Source of the DNA: Symbiodinium natans
Taxonomy: Eukaryota > Sar > Dinophyceae > Suessiales > Symbiodiniaceae
Direction of reading: 5' to 3'
DNA length: 64,000 nt
Assembly (NCBI GenBank): GCA_905221605.1
Contig: CAJNDS010002800.1
Coordinates: forward strand, 209,948-273,947
The translations under genes and the position numbers were made by a program. A model generated the notes under the pieces. The model had not been told where the DNA came from, did no database searches, and was given only the letters and a program-made list of their open reading frames with translations. Below are positions 45,403 to 56,137 of the stretch, in pieces; position 1 is the stretch's first letter, and each line of letters starts with the position of its first letter.

Positions 45403-46409
45403 CCCATTATTATAATACGGGCTTTAAATGCGCGAGCTTATTTAATGTACGCCCGTAATATAATAATAGGGGCAAAGAGCACAAGACCCCAGATTTACTA
45501 TTAAAAGAGGGGATTTGACTGCAAGAAGGATGTGAATGATTGTACTACGAAGAGAATACTATTTCACTGGCATTATAAGGACGAATGAAATGTAGGACGC
45601 ATGAATGCCACGTTAAATAGTATGAACGAAGTGAACATTAGTGCGCTCATTAAGTCTTTTATTGCGCACCAATATTAATATTATTAGAGGTGAAGTGAAT
45701 AATATTACAAGGGTCTTATAATGAGTGAAACGAAGCATGAAGGCCGCCGTAATATTAAGAACGTAACGCGGGATAGAAGATAATAATAATAAAAGGTGTA
45801 GAGAGCACATTTAATTGAATTATAAGGAACCGCGTGAACGCATGAATTCAATTATAATGTGCGAACGAAACACACCAGAAAATAAGAAGATAATAATGTA
45901 ATGTCAAGATACGACCATAAGATAGAAAGTTGTCTACAGGAAATTGACCACCTATCCAAATAAAAGAAAAAAGTGAAAGAAACCAAAAGCACAGATAAAA
46001 ACCATTAAATCTACTGGACGTCTTAATTATAAAATAGAATGACATTGAAAGACTTCTCATAAAGTAAAATAGGATGAAGATAGAAGTAAATAAGATAATG
46101 AATCCTGCATTTTTATTTGGTACAGCTTTTAACATAGCATATTGGCATAAGAAATACCATTCAGGTACTATATGTAAAGGAGTAAGTAATCCACATGCTT
46201 CTAATGCATTATCTGGATGTGAGAAAGAAGAGAAGCCGAAATGAATTTGAAGAAGATATAGATAGAGAATTAATATCTTTCCATAGAAATCTTTACTAAT
46301 AATGAAAGGAAAAATGCTATTTTATTATTAGTGGAATTCCTTAAAGGATTATTAGAAGATAGAAAATGTATATTAAAAATATGAAAAGAAGAAAAGCACA
46401 AAGAAGAAA
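45403..46409. other. Nuclear mitochondrial DNA insert (NUMT) inside the satellite
   Basis: About 1 kb of strongly AT-rich sequence interrupts the satellite, which resumes on the other side in the same orientation. It holds the 3' part of cytochrome b on the minus strand (45848 to about 46325). Beyond it (45403-45845) is non-coding sequence with inverted repeats, e.g. CCCCATTATTATAATACGGG at 45402-45421 and its near complement at 45451-45472. Hairpin-rich non-coding DNA around gene fragments is typical of dinoflagellate mitochondrial genomes. Confidence 0.85.
45848..46325 (-). pseudogene. cob: Mitochondrial cytochrome b fragment (C-terminal half) in the nucleus
   Basis: The minus strand reads SHPDNALEACGLLTPLHIVP, EWYFLCQYAMLKAVPNKNAG, then FIILFTSIFILF and, near the end, WIGGQFPVDNFLSYGRILT, with the stop at 45848. 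These are the hallmark PEWY quinol-site region and terminal helices of apocytochrome b in its dinoflagellate form. The N-terminal half is absent, stops lying upstream of about 46325. It has no nuclear promoter or targeting sequence and is presumably not expressed. Confidence 0.92.
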
Positions 46410-46770
46410 TGGGCTGTCACGGTCTCGTCTGCTTCTCGGGGTTTCGGGCTGTCACGGTCTCGTCCGCTTCTAGGGGTTTTGGGCTGTCACGGTCTCGTCC
46501 GCTTCTCGGGGTTTTGGGCTGTCACGGTGTCGTCCGCTTCTCGGGGTTTTGGGCTGTCACGGTCTCGTCCGCTTCTAGGGGCTTTGGGCTGTCACGGGCT
46601 CGTCCGCTTCTAGGGGTGTTGGGCTGTCACGGTCTCGTCCGCTTCTCGGGGTTTTGGGCTGTCACGGTCTCGTCCGCTGCTAGGGGTTTTGGGCTGTCAC
46701 GGTCTCGTCCGCTTCTCGGGGTTTTGGGCTGTCACGGTCTCGTCCGCTTCTCGGGGTTTTGGGCTGTCAC
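46410..46770 (+). repeat. 35-bp satellite, array 2 (about 10 units)
   Basis: The same unit and orientation as array 1. It clearly belonged to one array before the mitochondrial insertion. It ends in a partial unit fused to a different repeat at 46770. Confidence 0.95.
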
Positions 46771-46785
46771 AGCACCGCTCCAAGC

Positions 46786-47052
46786 ACCGGCAACAGATCG
46801 TACATCTTAGGACTGGGGCACCACTTCGAGACCAAGACACCGGCAACAAATCGTACATCTCTGTGCTGGGGCACCACTTCGAGACCAAGACACCGGCAAC
46901 AAATTGTTCATATTAGTACCGACCAAGATGCCGGCAACAAATGGTCTATTTCATTCCTGGGGTACCGCTTCGAGACCACGACAACAGCAACAGATCGTGC
47001 ATCTTAGTACTGGGGCACCACTTCGAGATCAAGACACCGGCAACAAATCGTG
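46786..47052. repeat. Tandem repeat, about 57-60 bp, about 5 copies
   Basis: CACCGGCAACAAATCGTACATCT-like cores followed by TGGGGCACCACTTCGAGACC recur at about 46786, 46840, 46897, 46931 and 46984-47040. One copy is shortened. It directly abuts the 35-bp satellite. Confidence 0.8.
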
Positions 47053-49435
47053 AGAAAAAACAGGGTCCGAGGCCAAAGTCTCAGGGGTTCGGGAGGGAGG
47101 TTTGGGGTAAAACCCGGGTGTGGGAGTCCAAACCTCCGTATCTGACGATTTTCTTTGCTTCCTGGACCCTGAGACCCAAACCCCAAAAGACCTATAAGCC
47201 CCTCTAGAGGTCGGGAAGGGCAAACCGGGCAAACTGACGGGCAAAAGTGAGTTTACTCGGCACATCAGCCCGTCACAAGCTGTGAATTCTATAGGTTTCT
47301 AAAGCGGGTTTCCAAGGCCCATGCATGTGGGATGCCTTCATGGCCTTCATCCTCTAGGTCCTAGCATGTCCTAGCGATGCCAAAATGCATGCCTTGAACG
47401 CCGCTGGCTCTGAAGGCTCTGAAGGCTCCCACTACACATGCTGAGGCCACCGCCCGCACAGCAGAGTCGACTTGCTGAACCTGCCAGGTGGGGCACTGGG
47501 TGCGGCCACACTTGGCGCCACATTGCGCCACTCGAGGACACCTTTAGCTGCCCCTCAATCCTGCACTAGAGACGCTAAGACGCCTGGAAGCTCTTAGCCC
47601 CTAGATGCTCTCGTCTCTGAAGCCTTCGCTAGCGCCTACACTGGCTTCGGAACTGCAGGAAGGAAGCAGAATGCTGAGTCTGCTGAGTGCCGTCATGTGG
47701 CGTGCCGTCTGATACACATCCTCAAAACCGCCGGGCCTAACAAGATCGCGCCCTCCCGTGATCTCCCGTGCCTGCGTCGTCAGACGCGCGAGGGCGCTGA
47801 AGGCTTGAGCGATTCTGCCTCGGGCAGTGTCGAGGGCGGTGTATCTGTCATCTATCGAACTGAGTCTAGCTAGCCCTGATTGTTCCGATGTGTCTCTGGA
47901 TGTTCTCTGATTTCATGCCTCGCAGGGAGGTGGGCGGAAACGGGACATGCTGATAATCCGGGGCGCCCCGAAGCCCCCAAAGTCCGCGCTGCTCCGCCTC
48001 AGGGCAGGCCTCGCCTTCGGAGTCGCTGCCATGCCTGGCCGACAGCTCGTGGTGCACTCTTGCTTCGGGCGCACGGGAGCGGAGTGCTGGGTTGGAGGAT
48101 TGATTTGGAAGTATATTGACATTCTGGTTTTTTGCTGGATGATGGAGTAAGTCAGGCGTTTCAGGCTGCATCCACTCAGATATGACAGGATCAATCTCAA
48201 AAAGGCTCGGACTGCGAATCTTCGGCAACTCACGATCGACACAGTTTTGAACACCTTGCTTCAGAAAGCTCTCACACCACACAAACACGAAAAGAGCTAC
48301 AGGGGCCCACACTTTCAGTCGGAGCCTTCAGGACTTCCGTTCGTAGATAGTTTGGCCAGGTGGGGGCCTTGAATGATGGGTTTGAGGTCTATGCAGCCGA
48401 GGGCCGTGCCATCCCACTTGGTTGCGCTGCGCCGCCTGCTCCTGAGAGCATCACACGGACTTCAAAACACGAGGAGAAATGGCCAGCCTAAACCCTAAAT
48501 GCACTAAACCCTAAACCTTAAATGCACTAAACTCTAAACCCTAAAACGGCTTCTAAAATTTAACATTAACTGGCAGCCATCTGAAGCCAACCAGATGACA
48601 ATGAGCAGTACTGGCCATGCCCCCCTTTTGGGCGCAGCAGCCTTCGAAGTCAGCCCTTATAAGCCCTATAAGCCCCAGAAGCTAAACTCAACCCTATAAT
48701 ACCCCCTCCCTCAATACAAATCAAGCCCGAAATATCCGCCGAGGCCTCGGGCCGAAGGTGTATAGGTTGTCAGAACAGGCACCCCCATCCAAATCCTCCC
48801 CCAAAACCACTCGTCGGACCCCTTTTTTTAACTGGAAAGGGTACCCCCCCCGTGGGCGACCACAATCTGAAAGCGGACAGTTCGCCAGGACCAGGGGCAG
48901 TTGAAGCCCCGCCTAGCAGGCCCCCCCCTCATTTTCCGTCCCCCCAAACCCGCCCCCCCCCGCAATCCCACCAGAGCACCGGTCAGGGGGCCCTGATGTA
49001 CCCCCTTGCCCCCGCCCCACCCCCGCTACCACTGCCGCCCCCCGCTTTTGCCTCAACCCAAAACCCTAAACCCCAAACCGCGAACCTTGAGCCATAAGCC
49101 CTCCACCCTCAACTAACCCTCAACCCTAAACCCCAAACCATAAACCATAAACCCGAAACCCTACACCCAACCCTTATTGCTTGGGGTACAGCGGCTTGGG
49201 CGCTGCGGAATCACCATGCTCCGGCGGATGCGCTGGGCAGGGCCGAGGCGGGTCGCGTAGCGTTAAAATTAATCTTATACAATCCTTATGACCTTCTGAA
49301 GCCCCTAAAGTGACCCTCAAACCCCGAAGCTCCACTCGCCGGCCTCGGCTGGGGTCTCCTCCTCACTCCTGGTGGGGTCACCTGACCGTGTGCTTGGGTG
49401 CAATTATGTAAGGAGGCGTGTCATTAATCTAGGGG
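47053..49435. other. No recognised gene
   Basis: An open region at 47866-48312 has frames on both strands (minus RHGSDSEGEACPEAEQRGLW) but no motif. Telomere words occur at 48490-48545 and 49060-49170. 48850-49060 is C-rich and yields a proline-rich artefact. Nothing else is seen. Confidence 0.35.
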
Positions 49436-49439
49436 TAGT

Positions 49440-50125
49440 GACACTGGAAGGGAAGCTTCAGCTCAAGATTTGGTGCTAGTCAACACACTTGAAGAGAAGT
49501 TGCTAGTGAACACACTTGACTAGCTCAAGATTTGGCGCCAGACAGAACGCTTGAAGAGAAGTTGCAACTGAAGCTTTGGTGTCAGGCAAAAACACTTTCA
49601 TTCTCTCTCTAGTGTGCAAGCGGCTTCTGCGAATTGCGCCAACAAAAACACTTGAACAGAAATTGCAACTCAAGATTTGGCGCCAGAATAGCAACTGAAG
49701 AGAAGTTGCAACCCTGCGCCAAAGAAAGACACTTGAGGAGAAGCTGCAACTCCAGAGTTGGTGCCAGACCAAAGACTTGAAGAGAAGTTGCACATCAAGA
49801 TTTGGTGCGGAGAAAACACTTGAAGAGAAGCCATACATAGATTGAACTCAAGATTTTGCACTACCAAGAACACTTTCTCATGATTTGGCGCCAGACAAAA
49901 CACACGAAGAGAAGTTATACCTCAAGTGTTTGCGCTAGAGAAAAACGCTTGAAGAAAAAGCTGTGGGTCAAGCCAGAGAAAAGTACTTGAAGAGAAGTTG
50001 CGACTCAAAATGATTTGCTGCCGTTACAACCCCAGAGAAAAACACTTGAAGAGAATTGGCAATGCAAGATTTGGCGCAAGAAAAAATCAGTGAAGACAAG
50101 TTGCAACCAAGATGCTTGAAGCGTG
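49440..50125. repeat. Degenerate repeat (CTTGAAGAGAAGTTGCAACT), about 12 copies
   Basis: The motif ACTTGAAGAGAAGTTGCAAC followed by TCAAGATTTGGCGCCAGA recurs at irregular 40-60 bp spacing from 49489 to about 50100, ending about 140 bp short of the reversed 35-bp satellite. Copies are variably truncated. Confidence 0.8.
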
Positions 50126-50261
50126 GATGGTTTAACCGAATCTCACTTGCTACATTGCACGCTTTAACCTGAAATCAACTTGCAGAATCAATCCTGAAAT
50201 GCTGTTCCTGTGAAATGGGTTCAATAAGATTCCGGCGCAGCGCAGCTTTTTGAGCCAATCG

Positions 50262-51826
50262 AAAGCGGACGAGACCGTGACAGCCCAAAACCCCTAGAAG
50301 CGGACGAGACCGTGACAGCCCAAAACCCCGAGAAGCGGACGAGACCGTGACAGCTCAAAACACCTAGAAGCGGACGAGACCGTGACAGGCCAAAACCCCG
50401 AGAAGCGGACGAGACCGCGAGAAGCGGACGAGACCGTGACAGCCCAAAACCCCGAGAAGCGGACGAGACCGTGACAGCCCAAAACCCCTAGAAGCGGACG
50501 AGACCGTGACAGCCCAAAACCCCTAGAAGGACGAGACCGTGACAGCCCAAAACCCCGAGAAGCGGACGAGACAGTGACATCTCAAAACCCCGAGAAGCGG
50601 ACGAGATCGTGACAGCCCAAAACCCCGAGAAGCGGACGAGACCGTGACAGCCCAAAACCCCGAGAAGCGGACGAGACCGTGACAGCCCAAAACCCCGAGA
50701 AGCGGACGAGACCGTGACAGCCCAAAACCCCGAGAAGCGGACGAGACCGTGACAGCCCAAATCCCGAGAAGCGGACGAGACCGTGACAGCCCAAAACCCC
50801 GAGAAGCGGACGAGACCGTGACAGCCCAAAACCCCGAGAAGCGGACGAGACCGTGACAGCCCAAAACCCCGAAGAAGCGGACGAGAAGCGGACGAGACCG
50901 TGACAGCCCAAAACCCCTAGAAGCGGACGAGACCGTGACAGCCCAAAACCCCGAGAAGCGGACGAGACCGTGACAGCCCAAAACCCCAGAAGCGGACGAG
51001 ACCGTGACAGCCCAAAACCCCAAGAAGCGGACGAGACCGTGACAGCCCAAAACCCCGAGAAGCGGACGAGACCGTGACAGCCCAAAACCCCAGAAGCGGA
51101 CGAGACCGTGACAGCCCAAAACCCCAGAAGCGGACGAGACCGTGACAGCCCAACACCCCTAGAAGCGGACGAGACCGTGACAGCCCAAAACCCCGAGAAG
51201 CGGACGAGACCGTGACAGCCCAAAACCCCTACAAGCGGACGAGACCGTGACAGCCGAGACCGTGACAGCCCAAAACCCCGAGAGAGCGGACGAGACCGTG
51301 ACAGCCCAAAACCCCGAGAAGCGGACGAGACCGTGACAGCCCAAAACCCCTAGAAGCGGACGAGACCGTGACAGCCCCCGAGAAGCGGACGAGACCGTGA
51401 CAGCCCAAAACCCGGAGAAGCGGACGAGACCGTGACAGCCAAAACCCCGAGAAGCGGACGAGACCGTGACAGCCCAAAACCCCGAGAAGCGGACGAGACC
51501 GTGACAGCCCAAAACCCCTAGAAGCGGACGAGACCGTGACAGCCCAAAACCCCTAGAAGCGGACGAGACCGTGACAGCCCAAAACCCCTAGAAGCGGACG
51601 AGACCGTGACAGCCCAAAACCCCTAGAAGCGGACGAGACCGTGACAGCCCAAAACCCCTAGAAGCGGACGAGACCGTGACAGCCCAAAACCCCTAGAAGC
51701 GGACGAGACCGTGACAGCCCAAAACCCCGAGAAGCGGACGAGACCGTGACAGCCCAAGATCCCTAGAAGCGGACGAGACCGTGACAGCCCAAAACCCCGA
51801 GAAGCGGACGAGACCGTGACAGCCCA
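50262..51826 (-). repeat. 35-bp satellite, array 3 (about 45 units, reverse orientation)
   Basis: It is the reverse complement of the array 1 unit, in its longest block here. Units vary by loss of 1-12 bases, for example at 50417, 50521, 50885, 51255 and 51376, which looks like unequal exchange or slippage. Two base variants (CCCCGAG and CCCCTAG) are mixed, with a homogeneous CCCCTAG run at about 51510-51720. Confidence 0.95.
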
Positions 51827-51829
51827 AAA

Positions 51830-52480
51830 AGGCTCTAAAGGCTCTAAGCGTTTCGACCCTTTGGGCCTTACCAAGGCAACTTAAATGGCAGATGGGGGTC
51901 AGGGCATGTCTCTGTGTCATTTTTAAGCCCCGTGCTTTAAATCGTACATCCTGCCCCTTATACTTGCCATGAGCTATATTCCTATAGTATTATAGTTCCC
52001 GAGGTACTATACGAATCAGGAGTCTGCTTTCTGCACTCACTTTGAATGGTCCTTCTGAGCAACGGTCCGTGAGTCCGACCATGTCAGGATACGACGTCAT
52101 CCAAAAGATGGAGTCTATGGGATCTCAGTCGGGCAGGCCACCATCGTCAAAACAAGTTGCCTCAACTTAGTCCCTGAGTTCTTTGGACCTCAGGGTTGGG
52201 AGAGTTGCCCAGGACCCGGCAACCAGTGGCCATCTCTGATGCAGGTGAGCTGTGATGTTGGTAAGTCTTTGTAGGCATGGACCAGCTTGAGCGGGAGCAC
52301 TCATGCAGTATGTGTTTTCATGACTCTTACTCCCCGACAAGCTGGTTTCATTTCGGCTGCCCCTTTAAAAACATTTTAATTGGTAAATTTCCTGGCCGGC
52401 GCGGCCAGTAGCAATATGTCTCATGACTGTTCAGTATATGGGCTCTGGGAAGCAAGATGAGATGCACACGCACGAGTGAT
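51830..52480. other. No recognised gene
   Basis: I see nothing coding or repetitive in this stretch. Confidence 0.4.
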
Positions 52481-52504
52481 TCTTTAGACCTGACAACGAT
52501 CCAG

Positions 52505-52965
52505 CCACTCTCAGTGTATTCCCTTGCATCCTTGAGTCCTCGAGTGCAGCTGCTGGGGACATCCAGAGGAAGTCCCGAGCACTTTGTGCTTCCGGCGGGT
52601 GCCTTCGATGCCCTGGCCAGTTCTGCACCACAGACCGTGCCTTGCAAGCCAAACGGGTAGTCTCAGAGTTGCATCTGGAAGCTTCCGTCTGCAGATGATG
52701 TGCGAAGGTAGCAGGACCGTGGCATCGCATTGCACTTTGCACTGGTCCATTTTGGGCTCGAGGATTTCGAGTTGCTCTGGATGCATTGAAGGCGTTTCTG
52801 GCAATGGCGACTGCGGGCCTGTCAGAGGAGGTGCGACAAAGAGCACAGGGTTCACGCAGCCACTTCATGCTTCCTGCAGGCACGGTCTGAGACAACGTTG
52901 CCAGAGGAGGCGCAGAAGGAGGAGCTGCAGGACCAAGTTAAGAGTTTAGCCAGTCTGACACTAGT
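52505..52965 (+). CDS. Putative exons of an unknown gene
   Basis: The 52505-52660 frame reads YSLASLSPRVQLLGTSRGSP and ends in a PSN-like donor area. About 52763-52875 reads LDALKAFLAMATAGLSEEVR. From 52880, directly after CCTGCAG, comes RSETTLPEEAQKEELQDQVK, coiled-coil-like. The last two are in different frames and abut, so either the splice pattern is different or the copy is frameshifted. The 283-codon minus-strand frame over this area is rejected as antisense. Confidence 0.33.
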
Positions 52966-53029
52966 ATGTTTTTTCGCTTCACGCAATGAAATGCCATGTG
53001 TCTTTCTAAGTGCCGCGGTGCGCGATTTG

Positions 53030-53345
53030 TGTGTATGTGTGCGGAAAGGATGTGTGGGGTCCAGACTGGTATGGTAAGGCTTTGGCCTGGTAGGGAGTGA
53101 GGGTGAGGTAGTGAGGGTGACCGGGGTGCGCTTGTGATAGTGAGTGGTTGGGTGTGTGCTGAGGGGGGGAAGGGATAAGTGGCGACGTGATGGGTGAGGC
53201 GGGATGGTGTGTTTGGGGGTTGGTTTGGCGTGGTGATGTGTGGGGCACGGGGCTTGGGTGGCATAGGTTTTTTGGTGGAGGATGGGGATGGTTGGGTGGG
53301 GTAAGGACTTGGTGGGCTGTGGAGGTGGTGCGGCGGGGCTGTGGT
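53030..53345. repeat. G/T-rich low-complexity tract
   Basis: The plus strand is almost free of C (GGTGAGG, GTGGTG, TGGGTG strings). The complementary strand translates to proline/histidine/threonine-rich frames that are compositional artefacts. Confidence 0.55.
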
Positions 53346-54003
53346 GCCCCTCAAACGGGCCCATGAATTCGAATTTGGTTGTTGCAGAAAAGTTGTGTTT
53401 TTGAAGCATCTGACCGGGGTGCCTATACACTACATGCAAATGTAAGGACACCTTCAATTGGGAAGGCTTCCTCCTGATGAATTCCTGAAACATGAGGCCC
53501 CAGTGGTTGGATCTTCGCGCACATGGGAGCCAGGAGCCTCCGGAATCCCCCGAGGACCGAGCTGCCTCGAAGCCGAAGGCCGGGGTTTTGAGCACAGCGG
53601 CCTTTGTTTTTTTATTTTTACAATACTTCCCGGTACTCGTAATGTCGTAATGCATGCTGCCGCCTCTGGCGCGCAGCCTTAGGTGTGTGACATGGTGTGA
53701 CATGTGTCATCTGAATCGTGTACAATGTCCGCATCTCCTGCAGCGGGATTTCTCAGCTTTTGCAATGGCTTCTGCTATTTGTTTTGCAAGAGCCCATGTC
53801 AAGAAGACGTGATGCATGACATACAAATGGGACGGGCGTATGAGGTATGAGCGCAACCTATCAAACACAGCTGACAGTGGCTAACTCCCGCAAGAGGTGA
53901 AGAAGCAGCTGCGGGCAGGGCGCCTCAGAGCACAGATGAAGATTCCAAAAAGTTTGCGCTGCACATCCACCCTCCGCCTACCGAGCCTTGAGCGAGTTAT
54001 GCC

Positions 54004-54219
54004 ATGAAGCATTCGTCCTTCCTTGACTTGGCGTTTAGTGAAGCTCTTGTGCACTGCCTTGCCGAGGTTCAACGCTCTCTGCTTTCCAACCACCTTGGCA
54101 GAGCCCTTGGAGTCTGGGACAAGGGAAGTTCACGTGTACTGACGGTGCTTTACGATGTGGATTCGGCACGATTCAACCATGGGCGCATGACATGGCAATA
54201 TGAAAAGTGTGTTGAGTGA
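54004..54219 (+). CDS. Short hypothetical ORF
   Basis: A 71-codon frame reads MKHSSFLDLAFSEALVHCLA and continues with a balanced composition, KGSSRVLTVLYDVDSARF. No family is recognised. A further open frame follows at 54216-54422, overlapping by 4 bases (ATGA). Confidence 0.3.
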   Translation: MKHSSFLDLAFSEALVHCLAEVQRSLLSNHLGRALGVWDKGSSRVLTVLYDVDSARFNHGRMTWQYEKCVE

Positions 54220-54439
54220 CAGCTGCGAAAAGTGCCCCATCCGCTGAGCTTCGGGAATCTTCGGGATGCTTGGAAGGGGCATCCTTGACTGCCCGAACGA
54301 AGGTGATGATTCACAGGCCCTACAGCTGCGCTGTGTGCAAGGCCACCATGAGAGCTGAGTCCAAAGGGAGAGCTTCAGATTCATGGGCTATTGATGAAAA
54401 TTTCATCGTTTGGTCCGAGTAGCCGTGTATTTAGGTGTG

Positions 54440-54472
54440 TTGAGCTGTCACGGTCTCGTCCGCTTCTCGGCC
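54440..54472 (+). repeat. Single monomer of the 35-bp satellite
   Basis: One near-complete unit (GAGCTGTCACGGTCTCGTCC with the following GCTTCTCGG) stands alone, directly fused to an acidic GAG-repeat tract. Confidence 0.85.
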
Positions 54473-54473
54473 G

Positions 54474-54557
54474 AGGACGAAGAGGAGGAGGAGGAGGAGG
54501 AGGAAGACGATTATGAGTCGGAGCCAGCCTCGGCGCAGGGGGGGGGGGGGGGGGGGG
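54474..54557 (+). repeat. GAG/GAC acidic tract and G20 run
   Basis: GAGGAC and a run of GAG codons would encode AEDEEEEEEEEEDDYESEP, which looks like a genuine acidic protein segment. It is immediately followed by G20 at 54538-54557. Whether it is an exon is unclear. Confidence 0.5.
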
Positions 54558-54817
54558 ATCGTAAAACTGCGACAATACACCGATACACCGACTGGAGGGT
54601 GATGGGGGGGATTGAGTTAGAAATGCTCATGCCTGTCGGGAAGTTAGCTACCCTCACACCCCATATACCATATATCTTATCATATATCTTATCCCCATTC
54701 CCCTTAAGGTAGTTCTCACTTCCCAACTAAGGTAGTTCTCTTCCCAACAGGCGTGACCAGGTTGATAGACTTTATGGGTTTTTGGGTGATTCGGGGCTTG
54801 GGGGCAGTAGATGATAC

Positions 54818-54855
54818 AAGATTTTGTTAACATAAAGGAATGTTAACAAAATCTT
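54818..54855. other. Perfect 16-bp stem hairpin at the AT-rich boundary
   Basis: AAGATTTTGTTAACAT (54818-54833), loop AAAGGA, then ATGTTAACAAAATCTT (54840-54855). It lies at the left edge of the AT-rich island and may mark the element's end or a terminator. Confidence 0.8.
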
Positions 54856-54957
54856 TCAACAATTTATTTTAGAATAGATTGTATCAATTTCTGAATTTCA
54901 TTATCCTGCATCCGAAGCCCAGTCCAGAAGCACACCACAAAACAACAGCGTGTTCAT

Positions 54958-55515
54958 TTGATGCTCCTGCTGTGCCCACTAACCCCGAAAAACTCGGAAC
55001 ACCATACCACCAAAATCCCGAACACCATACCCCCAAAATCCGGAACACCAGCCCCAAAAAGGCAAAAACAATCAAAAAACCGAGAACAGAGAGACACCGG
55101 AACAGAGAACAGAGAGACACCGGAACAGAGAACAGAGAGACCCAAGAACAGAGAACAGCCTGACATCAAACAAGAGACCACCATGACCCAGCACAAACCC
55201 TACAGGGTCAAACCCCCTAGGGTTAAACCCCCAGGGTTAGGTTTCAACCCCTCAGAGTTTGCCCACAAACTCCTAAAGTTTGCCCACAAACTCCTAGAGT
55301 TTGCCCACAGACTCCTAGAGTTTGCCCACAAACTCCTAAAGTTTGCCCACAAACTCCTAGAGTTTGCCCACAAACTCCTAAAGTTTGCCCACAAACTCCT
55401 AAAGTTTGCCCATAAACTCCTGGAGTTTGCCCATAAACTCCTGGAGTTTGCTCAGAAGCAAACGCAAGAGAAAACAGGTAAAATAAAAAATAAAAATGAA
55501 AATGAAAATAATTAA
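54958..55515 (+). CDS. Repeat-built ORF with amphipathic heptads (KFAHKLL)
   Basis: A 185-codon frame converges on the integrase/polymerase operon. Its N-terminal third is built of three repeat families: an AACACCATACC-type 24-mer (about 55000-55050), a 23-bp GAGAACAGAGAGACACC unit (three copies, 55080-55145), and a proline-rich piece containing telomere-like AGGGTTAAACCC. From about 55255, ten 21-bp units encode the heptad E/K-F-A-H-K-L-L, an amphipathic helix that could oligomerise. A lysine/asparagine tail ends at 55515. Because 21 bp is in frame and stop-free, the minus strand is also open (SLWANFR). Coding is plausible but unproven. Confidence 0.4.
   Translation: MMLLLCPLTPKNSEHHTTKIPNTIPPKSGTPAPKRQKQSKNREQRDTGTENRETPEQRTERPKNREQPDIKQETTMTQHKPYRVKPPRVKPPGLGFNPSEFAHKLLKFAHKLLEFAHRLLEFAHKLLKFAHKLLEFAHKLLKFAHKLLKFAHKLLEFAHKLLEFAQKQTQEKTGKIKNKNENENN
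55256..55450. repeat. 21-bp tandem repeat, about 9-10 copies
   Basis: TTTGCCCACAAACTCCTAAAG and its CTAGAG/CTGGAG variants are tandem with perfect 21-bp phasing and few substitutions. They end at the GAAGCAAACGC sequence that starts the lysine-rich tail. Confidence 0.9.
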
Positions 55516-55546
55516 TACAGTGTTTTTTGATATTGTTGTATTAATT
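55510..55546. terminator. Hairpin between convergent ORFs
   Basis: AATTAATACA (55510-55519) pairs with TGTATTAATT (55537-55546). It overlaps the plus-strand stop at 55515 and lies 2 bases beyond the minus-strand stop at 55548. This position suits a bidirectional transcription end signal. The function is inferred from position only. Confidence 0.45.
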
Positions 55547-55547
55547 A

Positions 55548-55820
55548 TCAGTTTAATAAATCAAAGTTTGGTTTTTTAAAGTACTCTCTTATAACCTTAT
55601 TAACATCCCTTACAGTATTTTTGAAATCAAGTTGAAATCTATACTCAATGAACCCCCTGATTTCTTTATTATCGTTACATTCCATTCTTTCTTTATATAA
55701 CCTTACAAGCTTTTTGTATCTCCTTTCGGTTATGTTTTTAATATGCATCTTAACCGTTTCATAAATAGGAAACAGGCGCTCTAAACTCAACAGCAGTTTA
55801 TCAACATTACAAAATGGCAA
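55548..55820 (-). CDS. Small basic ORF of the element, unknown
   Basis: A 90-codon intact frame reads MPFCNVDKLLLSLERLFPIY and is rich in K, R, E and Y (RRYKKLVRLYKERMECNDNK), predicted mostly helical. Its start overlaps the end of the next upstream ORF by 14 bases, suggesting co-transcription or an originally single protein. No family is recognised. Confidence 0.55.
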   Translation of the reverse strand: MPFCNVDKLLLSLERLFPIYETVKMHIKNITERRYKKLVRLYKERMECNDNKEIRGFIEYRFQLDFKNTVRDVNKVIREYFKKPNFDLLN

Positions 55821-56079
55821 GGTTTGCTTCTAATACTTCTTCATTGTGTTTTGCCCCTGCACATTTAACACACTTGTAAGCAAAACCATAAATATCATTA
55901 ACAATATTTTCTGGTATTGGCATCTCGTTTAACACGCAATAGCGCTCGTGTTTTCTACAATCCTTGCATTTGCATCTCTCTCGCTTTTCCCTACTTTCCC
56001 TAAGGTAGTCATTAACCTTTATAACATCCAGAAACTGATTAATGATTTCGTCCTGTTCCTTCACAGTGAAACTTACCAT
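55807..56079 (-). CDS. Small ORF with a cysteine/histidine cluster
   Basis: A 90-codon intact frame has a CKCKDCRKHERYC stretch near residue 37 and a CVKC pair near residue 70, consistent with one zinc-binding site. The N-terminus (EQDEIINQFLDVIKVNDYLR) is helical. The neighbours are the integrase C-terminal part and the overlapping basic ORF. A DNA-binding or accessory role is plausible, but no known family fits. Confidence 0.5.
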   Translation of the reverse strand: MVSFTVKEQDEIINQFLDVIKVNDYLRESREKRERCKCKDCRKHERYCVLNEMPIPENIVNDIYGFAYKCVKCAGAKHNEEVLEANLAIL

Positions 56080-56137
56080 TTCATTATTAATATATATACC
56101 TTTTATTTCTTTAAATACATTCTTCCTTGAGTGGTTT

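Noticed and set aside
50294-51512. Long open frames (up to about 213 codons) repeating GFWAVTVSSASRGFGLSRSR
   Set aside because: Translation of the 35-bp satellite, which has no stop in any forward frame. Frames change with every indel and the same peptide appears in both array orientations.
52852-53703. Longest single frame in the window, 283 codons on the minus strand
   Set aside because: Proline/histidine/threonine-rich, caused by a G/T-rich low-complexity tract. Its end overlaps a better plus-strand exon.
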